The translations under genes and the position numbers were made by a program. Below the pieces are notes generated by a model. The model ran no database searches. It was not told the DNA's origin and saw only the letters and a list, made by a program, of their open reading frames with translations. A stretch of DNA of 64,000 nt from Parachitinimonas caeni (GTDB taxonomy: Bacteria > Pseudomonadota > Gammaproteobacteria > Burkholderiales > Chitinimonadaceae): the NCBI RefSeq assembly GCF_030129945.1, contig NZ_JARRAF010000009.1, positions 1 to 64,000 of the forward strand, given 5' to 3'. Below, piece by piece: positions 56,857 to 64,000 of the stretch; position 1 is the first letter of the stretch; every line of letters begins with the position of its first letter.

Positions 56857-57621
56857 TCAGTGTTTGATAACCAGCCCCTGCCCGGTGGGAAGTTCCATCA
56901 CCATCAGGCCATGCTGCTGAAAGAATGCCCGCTCCGACACCATCTGTGCCCGGTTGGTCATCCAGCCGAAGTCATCCAGCAGGATCACCCCACCCGGCAC
57001 GATGCGCTCGTAGAGCCTGGTCAGCACGCCCATCTCGGCTTGTTCCGAGTTCAGGTCGATGTGCATGAAAGCGATTTTCTCCGGCGCCGCCTGTTCGAGC
57101 GTATCGGGCAGGATGCCACGCACGATACGGGCATTCGGGTAGGCCGAGAACATCTCGACGACCTTTTCATACAGGTTCTCGTAGCGCGGCAGGTGGTACT
57201 GCACGTTCCAGATCGCCAGCTCGGTGTCGGTCGAATACTTTTCCGGCAGCCCGCTGAAGGTATCGTAGAGCCAGAATGTCCGGTCGAGCTCGCCGAATTG
57301 CAGCATGTGGCACAGACAGCGGGAGGTGAAGCCCTCCAGCACGCCACACTCGACGAAATCCCCTTCGCAACGCAAGGCCTGCCGGGCGGCCCAGAGTGCT
57401 ACATGCACCCGCCACATCAACGAGTGATGCTGCGGGTTATGGCCGGCTTCGAGCTGGAAGGCCTTGACGAAGTCCAGATCTTCCATGAACGACACATTGC
57501 GGTTGAAGGTGATCAGATTGTCGCCGCAGTAAGTGCGGGTAAACATGCTGCTCATGGTGTCGAAGGCGGCCTGGAATTTCTGGCGCGCGGCCTCGCTATT
57601 GTCTTTGTCGGGATAAAACAT
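56857..57621 (-). CDS. TylF/MycF-like class I SAM methyltransferase
   Basis: A 254-residue methyltransferase of the macrocin O-methyltransferase (TylF) group, methylating sugar or small-molecule hydroxyls. The SAM region is GDFVECGVLEGFTSRCLCHML; the acidic strand FWLYDTFSGLPEKYSTD and the metal-binding MHIDLNSEQ and LLDDFGW motifs fit. It starts 9 bases after the previous gene ends. With two other methyltransferases and the glycosyltransferase it probably decorates a glycan; the acceptor is unknown. Confidence 0.82.
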   Translation of the reverse strand: MFYPDKDNSEAARQKFQAAFDTMSSMFTRTYCGDNLITFNRNVSFMEDLDFVKAFQLEAGHNPQHHSLMWRVHVALWAARQALRCEGDFVECGVLEGFTSRCLCHMLQFGELDRTFWLYDTFSGLPEKYSTDTELAIWNVQYHLPRYENLYEKVVEMFSAYPNARIVRGILPDTLEQAAPEKIAFMHIDLNSEQAEMGVLTRLYERIVPGGVILLDDFGWMTNRAQMVSERAFFQQHGLMVMELPTGQGLVIKH

Positions 57622-57630
57622 GGCCCGGCC

Positions 57631-58290
57631 TCAGTAAGACGGCGATCCCGTCGAACGGGTGACCGGCGGGGTGATGACCCGTTTTTCGATAACCAGCATG
57701 CTGTCATAAAAATGCAGGCCGAATGCCGAGCGGGTGATCTGGGTCGGGTAGAAGCTGTTTGGATCACGGCTATACCAGCCATGCAGATCATCAATAAACC
57801 GCTTGGCGTATTCAATGAACGTATAGGGGCTGCGATAGCCACCACCGAATTCCTGATAATACGAGGTGTGCAAATCCTCGCATAAATACAGACCATCCTG
57901 CTTGACGTGCGGATACAGCTCTTCAAAGGAAACAATCTGCTGGCTCATGGTGTGGCCACCGTCATCCAGCACAATATCGAAAGGCCCGTGCTTGGCAACC
58001 AGCTCTTTCAAAAAACCGCGATCTTCCTGGCTACCAATCTCGATGGTGATATTTTTCTCTTCGAACTCCTTGCATTTCGGGTTGATATCGACCCCGATAA
58101 TCTCGGCCTGATCGCCAAAATAATGCTTCCACATTTGCAGCGAGCCACCATGAAAGACGCCAATTTCCAGAAATTTGATGGGCCGATGGCGAAACGGGGC
58201 GAAATGGCGCTCATAAATGTCGAAATAGTGCAGCCATTTGTAGATCAGTCTGCCTTGATTGTCACAGAAGTAATCAAATAATTCGCTCAT
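57631..58290 (-). CDS. Class I SAM methyltransferase, CmcI/Methyltransf_24-like
   Basis: A 219-residue methyltransferase. IKFLEIGVFHGGSLQMWKHYF is SAM motif I, IIGVDINPKC the acidic ribose site, and FDIVLDDGGHTMSQQ motif IV. It resembles sugar or cephalosporin methyltransferases. GGGGGC precedes ATG 58290; a longer frame to 58347 overlaps the next gene and lacks a start site. Part of the glycosylation cluster. Confidence 0.82.
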   Translation of the reverse strand: MSELFDYFCDNQGRLIYKWLHYFDIYERHFAPFRHRPIKFLEIGVFHGGSLQMWKHYFGDQAEIIGVDINPKCKEFEEKNITIEIGSQEDRGFLKELVAKHGPFDIVLDDGGHTMSQQIVSFEELYPHVKQDGLYLCEDLHTSYYQEFGGGYRSPYTFIEYAKRFIDDLHGWYSRDPNSFYPTQITRSAFGLHFYDSMLVIEKRVITPPVTRSTGSPSY

Positions 58291-58328
58291 GCTGCCCCCG
58301 ATTATTGATGGATGTTGAATAGTTGATC

Positions 58329-59216
58329 TCAGAGCGGTTTGCGCCAATAGACGCTGTATTTGTCGATTGGAATTAACTCCTGGGTAATGCCATGCGTCTG
58401 GCGAAATTCCTCGATGGCGATCTTGCAGGGTGGAAAGGATTCATAGTCATCCACCACCACAAAGCCGCCCGGTGCCACCTTGTGGTAGAGCGCATTGAGC
58501 GCGTCCATCGTTGATTCGTACAAATCGCCATCCAGTCGCAACAAGGCCAGTTGCTCGATGGGAGCGCCAGGCAGCGTGTCTTTGAACCAGCCCTTGAGGA
58601 AGCGCACCTGTGCATCCAGCAAGCCATAGCGCTCGAACAATGCCTGCACGTCTTCCAGGCTGATGGCGAGGTAGGGCAGCATGTCCTTGCTGAAGTCGTA
58701 GGGGGCATCCTGGCGGAGGGTGGGAGGCGGTAAGCCCTCGAATGAATCTGCGGCCCAGACGGTACGATCGGCGATGTCGTGAGCTGCCAGATACCCCCGC
58801 ATAAAGATAGTCGCCCCGCCGCGCCAGACGCCGGTTTCGATCAGGTCGCCCGCAATGCCCTCTGCGGTGATCTGATCCAGGCACCAGTGCAGGTGGTTCA
58901 TGCGCTGGCGGCCAATCATTGTGTGGGCATTGGCGGTGAAGTTACGGGATGCCACGTTTTCAATCAGCCGGCCGTCCTGGGTTTTTTCGAGGATCAGCAT
59001 CTGCGCGCCTACTTCACGGTTGCCTTCCAGTGTGGCGAAGATCTGCGACTGGCGGATATTTCTGAACGCGCCGACGATATCCTGCGGGCTTTGTGGTTGT
59101 TGGCTCATCTGAGTTACGGCCAGATGAATGATGCGGGCGTCGTTTTCAATATACAGGTCGTTGAGCAGACTCTTTTTCAGCAAGGTCAGATAGCGCTCAG
59201 CCAATCTAGTCAACAT
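58329..59216 (-). CDS. TylF/MycF-like class I SAM methyltransferase
   Basis: A 295-residue methyltransferase of the TylF group with an N-terminal helical extension. ETGVWRGGATIFMRGYL is SAM motif I, VWAADSFEGLPPP the acidic strand and LRLDGDLYESTMDAL with VVDDYESFPPCKIAIEEF the metal-binding residues typical of MycF/TylF. Likely methylates a sugar hydroxyl. It is 38 bases upstream of the second methyltransferase and 127 bases downstream of the glycosyltransferase gene. Confidence 0.85.
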   Translation of the reverse strand: MLTRLAERYLTLLKKSLLNDLYIENDARIIHLAVTQMSQQPQSPQDIVGAFRNIRQSQIFATLEGNREVGAQMLILEKTQDGRLIENVASRNFTANAHTMIGRQRMNHLHWCLDQITAEGIAGDLIETGVWRGGATIFMRGYLAAHDIADRTVWAADSFEGLPPPTLRQDAPYDFSKDMLPYLAISLEDVQALFERYGLLDAQVRFLKGWFKDTLPGAPIEQLALLRLDGDLYESTMDALNALYHKVAPGGFVVVDDYESFPPCKIAIEEFRQTHGITQELIPIDKYSVYWRKPL

Positions 59217-59343
59217 TGCTCTCCTTGTGGGTGGGCTGCGCGCCGGGCGCTGCCTGCCGGCCTGGCGCCGAGCGACTCAGGGTGAAGAACCGTGAGCGCC
59301 TCGGCCCGGTACAGGTTTTCGCCGCCCTTTTGCAATTTGCCGC

Positions 59344-61887
59344 TTAGTCCGCTTCGACGGGGTCGGTTCCCGTCACTTCAGGTTGTTCCTGTTTCTGGCA
59401 CCATTCCTGCCAGACACGGCGTAGCTGTCGTTCCAGATCGCGCGTTACCAGCTCGGCATCCATCAGGGGCGACGCCTGCAAGTGGCCGCGCAGCTCGGCG
59501 CGAATCCTGGCCAGTCCAGGCAAGTCGCTGGCCCAGCGTTCAGCCAGCGCCACATAGCCGCCTTCATCGTTGGCCACGAATTCGGCCGCGAGATCAACCG
59601 CTCCCATCATCGTCGCCCCCATGCGCTGGATGGGCTTGCGGCCCGCCAGCGAGAGGACCGGCACGGCCATCCACAAGGCATGCGCGGTGACGGTGCCACC
59701 GTTGTAGGGGAAGGGGTCGAGCGCGATGTCGATTTCGTTATGGAAGGCCAGATATTCCGCCATCGGTTTCTTGCCGAACAGCCGCAGGCGCTCCACCGGA
59801 AAACCGCAATCGGCAAACACCGACCGGACCTTTTCGTTGAGCACCTCGTCATCATCCTTGCCGCCAGTGGCCATATACAGCACTGCGCCAGGAATCGCCT
59901 GCAGCATGCGTCCCCACAGGGTGATGACGCGGGTGTTGATCTTGCCGAAGGCATTGAACGAGGCAAAGGTCAGATGGCCGTTGCGCAGGGCTGGCAGCTC
60001 TCCAACCTCGGTGGCCCGGCCTTCGTCATTGGGGCGATAGCACCAGCCCGATACCAGCCGCAGCAGCTTTTCCGAGTGCAGGGCTTCGGTCATGCCGGGC
60101 GGGTCCATGCGCGCATCGGTGATCCGGTAATCAATCGCCGACAGGCCGGTGGTGGTTGGCATCCCGATCCAGGTCATCTGAATGGGTGCGGCGCGGCGGG
60201 CAAACATATAGAGACGGTGAAAAGCTGTGTGATTGGAGAGGTCGATCAGAATGTCGATCTGATCAAGCCGGATCATCTCCAGCACGGCTTCGTCGGTCAG
60301 ATCGTGAATCCAGCGCCAGTTGTCCGCAAAGCGGATGAACTTGCGCGTCATGTTGTCGATGTAGTTGTGGTTGGCGTAGCAATAAATCTCGAAGTGCTGA
60401 TGATCGTGGTGTTCGAGAATCGGCTCGGCAAAAAAGCCCACCGAATGCCCGCGAAAATCGCCCGAAACATAGCCAATACGCAGTTTGCGGTCGGGGTCGG
60501 GGTCGTTGGCAAAGTCCACTACCCGGTCTCGATAGTGGGCATTGAAGCGTGTATCCCAGTCTTTGTAGGCATCGGCCAGGGCTTCCGGGCTCATGTCCGG
60601 GTCGTAGTTCATGCAGAACAGCATGCCCGACATTGCGTCCGGGTTGCGGGGCTGCTCGGCCAGAATTGCCCGGAATTCGGCCATGGCGCCGGCAATGTCG
60701 GCACGCTTCAGATAAAGGTCGGCCCGCGAATGACGGACTTCCTGTGCCGAAGGCCAGCGCTTTTCTGCTTCCTGCTGCAGTGTCTCGGCTTCTTCGTAGT
60801 CCTCGGTTTCCTTGCAGAAGGCAATCAGGTTGAGATAGAGCTGCTCCCAGTCCGGATTCAGGGCAATCGCTTCACGCAGCATCTCTTTGGCTTCTGCAAC
60901 CTTGCCCGCTTCTTTGCGCCGGGAGGCAAGGCGTGCCAGGGTATCGACGTGTTTGGGGTCCGCTTTGAGGGCCTTTTCGTAGGCTTCCATCGCCCGCGGG
61001 TAATCGCGCACCGATTCGTACACCATGCCGCACCGGCAATAGGCCTCTGCGCAGTCATCGGCAATCTGGGTGGCTTTATTGAAGTAGAACAGCGCTTCGC
61101 CGGCCTGACCAAACGTCTGCAGGGTGATTCCCAGATTGACGCAGGCATCAACGTCGTTCGGAAACAAGGCATAGAGCTTGCGCAGGTATTCGATGCCCAG
61201 ATGTGGCGAGCCCTGTTCCTGACATTCCAGGCCCAGCGAAAACAGGATGTCCTTTTCTGGCGGCAGGCCTTCGATGATCTGTGAGACGCGACGGGTGGCC
61301 TCGGCAAAGTGGCCCATGCGGACCATGCAGATGGCAATGCAGTTGCGCAGCCAAGGGTCGCCTGGTGCATAGGCCAGCGCTTTTTCACAGGTCTGGATCG
61401 CCAGCGGCAACTGGCCGAGTTCGCGCTGGCAGACCGCCAGCAGACGCAATACCTCGACCTGCTCAGGCTCCTTTTCGGTAGCCCGCAGCAGATGGCCCAA
61501 GGCCTCGGGGTAGCGCGAATCCATGATGTTGAGCCGCCCGAGCTGGGCGTTGACGGCAAAATCCTCGGGACTGATGGCTGCTGCGGCTTCCAGCGGTTCG
61601 CGGGCTTCCTTGGGCTTGTCGGCGCTCAAGCGGGCAACGCCGGCATTCAGATGAAAGCGCGCTTCTTCCGGCAGTAGCCGGCGGGCCTTGTCGAAGGACT
61701 CGGCGGCAGCTTCGTAGTCTTTGTCGATCAGATACAGAATGCCCTGATAGCTCAGGGCTTCTGCGTCATCGGAATTGTGCTGCAGACGGGTAGTCACCAT
61801 GCGGCCGGCGGCGGGCCAGTCGCCCGCCTGCAGCTGCTGTTCGATGATGTCGTCACTGGGGAGTCGATCTGCCTCGGGAGCGCTCAT
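59344..61887 (-). CDS. TPR-containing O-GlcNAc transferase-like glycosyltransferase
   Basis: An 847-residue protein. About eleven TPR repeats (residues 20-430) precede a GT41 (OGT/SPINDLY-type) catalytic region: RKLRIGYVSGDFRGHSVGFF, IDILIDLSNHTAFHRL, AAPIQMTWIGMPTTTGLSAIDYRITD and DIALDPFPYNGGTVTAHALWMAVPVLSLAG. In bacteria such enzymes O-glycosylate proteins such as flagellin or adhesins. The gene is 8 bases downstream of the smaller TPR gene. Donor sugar and acceptor cannot be told; no flagellin gene is in the window. Confidence 0.9.
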   Translation of the reverse strand: MSAPEADRLPSDDIIEQQLQAGDWPAAGRMVTTRLQHNSDDAEALSYQGILYLIDKDYEAAAESFDKARRLLPEEARFHLNAGVARLSADKPKEAREPLEAAAAISPEDFAVNAQLGRLNIMDSRYPEALGHLLRATEKEPEQVEVLRLLAVCQRELGQLPLAIQTCEKALAYAPGDPWLRNCIAICMVRMGHFAEATRRVSQIIEGLPPEKDILFSLGLECQEQGSPHLGIEYLRKLYALFPNDVDACVNLGITLQTFGQAGEALFYFNKATQIADDCAEAYCRCGMVYESVRDYPRAMEAYEKALKADPKHVDTLARLASRRKEAGKVAEAKEMLREAIALNPDWEQLYLNLIAFCKETEDYEEAETLQQEAEKRWPSAQEVRHSRADLYLKRADIAGAMAEFRAILAEQPRNPDAMSGMLFCMNYDPDMSPEALADAYKDWDTRFNAHYRDRVVDFANDPDPDRKLRIGYVSGDFRGHSVGFFAEPILEHHDHQHFEIYCYANHNYIDNMTRKFIRFADNWRWIHDLTDEAVLEMIRLDQIDILIDLSNHTAFHRLYMFARRAAPIQMTWIGMPTTTGLSAIDYRITDARMDPPGMTEALHSEKLLRLVSGWCYRPNDEGRATEVGELPALRNGHLTFASFNAFGKINTRVITLWGRMLQAIPGAVLYMATGGKDDDEVLNEKVRSVFADCGFPVERLRLFGKKPMAEYLAFHNEIDIALDPFPYNGGTVTAHALWMAVPVLSLAGRKPIQRMGATMMGAVDLAAEFVANDEGGYVALAERWASDLPGLARIRAELRGHLQASPLMDAELVTRDLERQLRRVWQEWCQKQEQPEVTGTDPVEAD

Positions 61888-61895
61888 GGCGATAC

Positions 61896-62693
61896 TCAGG
61901 CAACCATGCTGATATTGGCGTATTCAGGCCGGATGGTGATGGCTTGCGCTCGCATCTCGGCCGCCTCGATGTTCTTGCCTTGTTTCGATAGCAGCAGCGA
62001 GAGGTTGATCATCGCCTCGGCGTAGCGGTCATCCAGCCGGATCGCCTCACGGAAGGCAGCCTCCGCTTCGTCCACCTGCTCCAGCTCGCACAGGGCCAGC
62101 GCCATATTGTTGGGGATCTCCGGTGCATTCGGGATCAGCTCGGCGGCCTTCTTCAGGGCTCGCACCGCCTCGTCGAATTTTTCGGACAGCATCGAGACAT
62201 TGCCCAGCTCATACCAGGCCGGGCCAAGGTTCGGGTCGAGCAGGGTAGCGCGGCGCAAAAAGCTGCGGGATTCCACATAGTCGCCCAGCTCTTTCAGGGT
62301 GAGGCCCACCCAGTAATAGGCTTCGGCGTTGTCGGGTTGAAAGTCGAGGGCATGGCGAAAACTTTCCAGGGCACCTTGCAGATTGCCCAGCGCGGCGCGG
62401 CAGCGGCCTTGCATCAGCAGGCGTGGCACCACGGATTCGGTGGCCGAACTGGCTTTGTCCAGGCAGTCGAGGGCGTCCTGATAGCGAGCCTCGGCATGCG
62501 CGACCAGGGCCTTGAAGAACCAGGCCTGGCCGTGGTCTTCACGCCAGGCAATCAGCTTGTTGCATAGCGTATCGGTGTCTTTGAATTTGCCTTGAGCGAG
62601 GTATTGCACGGCCATCTCGATCATCTGCTGAGCGTTGACGACCAGTGCGCTGTCTTCTTCGTTGCTGACGGGGGCTTGCGTGCTGTTCTCCAT
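61896..62693 (-). CDS. TPR-repeat protein
   Basis: A 265-residue protein made of about six tetratricopeptide repeats (e.g. DNAEAYYWVGLTLKELGDY, then PAWYELGNVSMLSEKFDEA). No signal or membrane segment. It probably binds the acceptor protein or the glycosyltransferase downstream, with which it is likely cotranscribed (8-base gap). Start at 62693 is supported by GAGAGG; an earlier in-frame start at 62726 is weaker. Confidence 0.85.
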   Translation of the reverse strand: MENSTQAPVSNEEDSALVVNAQQMIEMAVQYLAQGKFKDTDTLCNKLIAWREDHGQAWFFKALVAHAEARYQDALDCLDKASSATESVVPRLLMQGRCRAALGNLQGALESFRHALDFQPDNAEAYYWVGLTLKELGDYVESRSFLRRATLLDPNLGPAWYELGNVSMLSEKFDEAVRALKKAAELIPNAPEIPNNMALALCELEQVDEAEAAFREAIRLDDRYAEAMINLSLLLSKQGKNIEAAEMRAQAITIRPEYANISMVA

Positions 62694-63119
62694 GATTCCT
62701 CTCGCTACGTAAGGGGCGTGCTTCAAGGGGATGGTCCGCCGGGCATGGGACTACGCAGCGCACCTAGGTATGCCGCATCAAGCCTGCTTACGCCTTGCCG
62801 GTATGCTGGAAAGTACTGCGATTGGTGCCGTGGTGGCGGCTGTCCAGGGTTCCCTGCCGTTTGTCTGCTACATCCCCATCCAAGTCTATATAGGTTGGAT
62901 CTGCGCAATGTGCCAAGGAGTGAATGGGGCCAAGATCGGCTCTGGAAGCGGGCTTGACGCAGATTGAACAAGACTTGTCTATCGAATCAAATGCTTGCAC
63001 GACTCCTGCCGCCAGGTATGAAGGGTAACGATGCGAGCCCGGTGTATTCTGGCATGGCCGTGACGGTCGCGCCGGGGCAGAACGAGGGGAGCCCTCGTTC
63101 TGCTGAGGGCCGGTGTCTG
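62694..63119. other. Intergenic region
   Basis: About 425 bases between the TPR gene start and the amylase stop. A hairpin lies at 63078-63102. No gene or dispersed repeat is seen. Confidence 0.5.
63078..63102 (-). terminator. Hairpin downstream of alpha-amylase gene
   Basis: CAGAACGAGG and CTCGTTCTG form a 9-bp stem around a short GC loop, 18 bases beyond the amylase stop. No T-run follows; terminator role is likely but not certain. Confidence 0.6.
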
Positions 63120-64000
63120 CTACTTGAAATTGCCGTCGTCTCGGCGGGCGGTGCCCGTGGCGGGGATGGCATAGCTGCGATTGCTGCCGGTTTCCCACAT
63201 GGTAGTGCTGCCATTCCGCTTGAGGTATTTGTATTCGACGGTCTGACCTGTGGGCAACGCTACTGACTGGCAGGTCCACAGTGGATAGGTGCTGGCGGTG
63301 GTGGTGCAGGGCAGGGCCGCCGTGACCGACCAATTGCCCAGCGCGCCCGTGTTGCCAACGACATGAATCGCCTCGCCCCAGCTGGTGGTCGCCCGCACGG
63401 TGAAGGTCACACGGGTTTGGCCACCGTCCCCGTCGTTGGCTTTGGCGCCGATATGAATCGCCAGTGCATCCATCGGCCCGACGCTGAGCGTGGCAAAGCC
63501 GCTGCCATCGACCTGCACGGTCTTGCCTGAGCAGCGGCCATCGGCTTGCAGGCCGCCGCTGATCACATCGCAATAGCTGCCTGCTGCCAGCCCGGTTTGA
63601 AAGCTGCGCGCCCATTGATGGGTGTCATGACGATTGATGACGACAAAGCCCCGGTTGCCCCGGCTGAAGGCAATCTGATCGGCCGAATCGCTGACCCAGT
63701 TGCTGACATACCAATTGGCGTTGGTCCAGTTGCGAAAGCCCACCATACCGGCAATGAAGCGGCTTCGATGTGTGCAATCCCAGCCACTGGCCCCGGTCGG
63801 ATTGACATCCGCCGTGCAATTGACTGCGCTGCCATTCGGATCGTTGTAAACCGGGCTGGAGGGAGGCCCCATATCGTGGTCGTGGTTGAAGTAGTAGCCC
63901 GACATCACCTGCGGATAACCATAGGGCCAGGCCAGCATGAAGGTATGGGCCAGCCGGTGCATGGCGCCGAAGTAGACATTCATCGAGTCGTAATGCACGC
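63120..64000 (-). CDS. Secreted alpha-amylase with CBM20 domain (partial, N-terminus outside)
   Basis: The last 292 or so residues of a GH13 alpha-amylase, cut at the window edge. YFGAMHRLAHTFMLAWPYGYPQVMSGYYF and WDCTHRSRFIAGMVGFRN resemble the end of the catalytic barrel in chloride-type (animal/Alteromonas-like) amylases. A C-terminal beta domain follows, then a CBM20 starch-binding domain (VTFTVRATTSWGEAIHVVGNTGALGNW ... YKYLKRNGSTTMWETGSNR). The catalytic acids lie mostly outside the window. It is expected to be exported and degrade starch. The true start is not visible. Confidence 0.9.
   Translation of the reverse strand, partial: VHYDSMNVYFGAMHRLAHTFMLAWPYGYPQVMSGYYFNHDHDMGPPSSPVYNDPNGSAVNCTADVNPTGASGWDCTHRSRFIAGMVGFRNWTNANWYVSNWVSDSADQIAFSRGNRGFVVINRHDTHQWARSFQTGLAAGSYCDVISGGLQADGRCSGKTVQVDGSGFATLSVGPMDALAIHIGAKANDGDGGQTRVTFTVRATTSWGEAIHVVGNTGALGNWSVTAALPCTTTASTYPLWTCQSVALPTGQTVEYKYLKRNGSTTMWETGSNRSYAIPATGTARRDDGNFK

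Noticed and set aside
59482-61284. 600-residue plus-strand open frame opposite the OGT-like gene
   Set aside because: Antisense shadow of a well-supported TPR/GT41 gene; no recognisable domain and no ribosome site.

Overview
The window is chromosomal DNA from a Gram-negative proteobacterium with moderately high GC, most likely a betaproteobacterium of the Neisseriales/Burkholderiales type. The main evidence is the smc-zipA-ligA-galU cluster, a lipase next to its membrane-anchored foldase, a LasA-like peptidase, many lipobox and signal-peptide proteins, and Shine-Dalgarno-led starts. The genus cannot be fixed from sequence alone. I see no rRNA, tRNA, CRISPR array, prophage or transposase gene.

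Layout. 1-8.1 kb: a PilZ-like protein, methionine aminotransferase, tRNA pseudouridine synthase TruC, a FemAB-like acyltransferase, an unknown protein, CysM and a SemiSWEET protein. 8.1-12.2 kb: a very large MASE1-PAS(x5)-GGDEF-EAL c-di-GMP enzyme. 12.4-13.6 kb: a small AT-richer accessory pair (DUF2971 protein and a winged-helix protein). 13.9-24.8 kb: an alpha/beta hydrolase, lipase LipA with foldase Lif, a DUF418-like membrane protein, PabA/TrpG, a solute-binding protein, NudC with a START-like protein, and a chemoreceptor. 24.8-31.6 kb: a giant ankyrin-repeat protein, a DUF4326 protein, a small secreted protein, a LasA-like peptidase and an unknown protein.

31.6-37.2 kb: four tightly packed minus-strand genes encode a beta-lactamase-fold lipoprotein, a two-TM periplasmic sensor without an output domain, an MFS transporter fused behind a periplasmic sensor module, and an orphan ABC-type binding protein. 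I regard this as the best candidate for an undescribed sensing/transport system. 37.5-44.5 kb: an AT-rich orphan gene, a CDF transporter, type II NADH dehydrogenase, an M48 lipoprotein peptidase, a UvrD-like helicase and TesA. 44.6-54.5 kb: the housekeeping run smc-zipA-GNAT-ligA-galU-MTI phosphorylase-def. 54.6-64 kb: DppA-like binding protein, DUF3617 protein, three SAM methyltransferases, a TPR/OGT-type glycosyltransferase and a TPR protein (a likely protein-glycosylation cluster), then the C-terminal part of a secreted alpha-amylase with a starch-binding domain.

A second theme is a dispersed repeat. Its end reads (T)AGGCGCTGTTGACG followed by TTTTGTTTCCGG. It occurs at about ten intergenic or gene-end sites, as single ends, short palindromes and MITE-like elements with inverted ends. 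At four genes the TAG stop codon is formed at the repeat boundary. This looks like a family of small non-autonomous mobile elements that repeatedly lands at gene ends.
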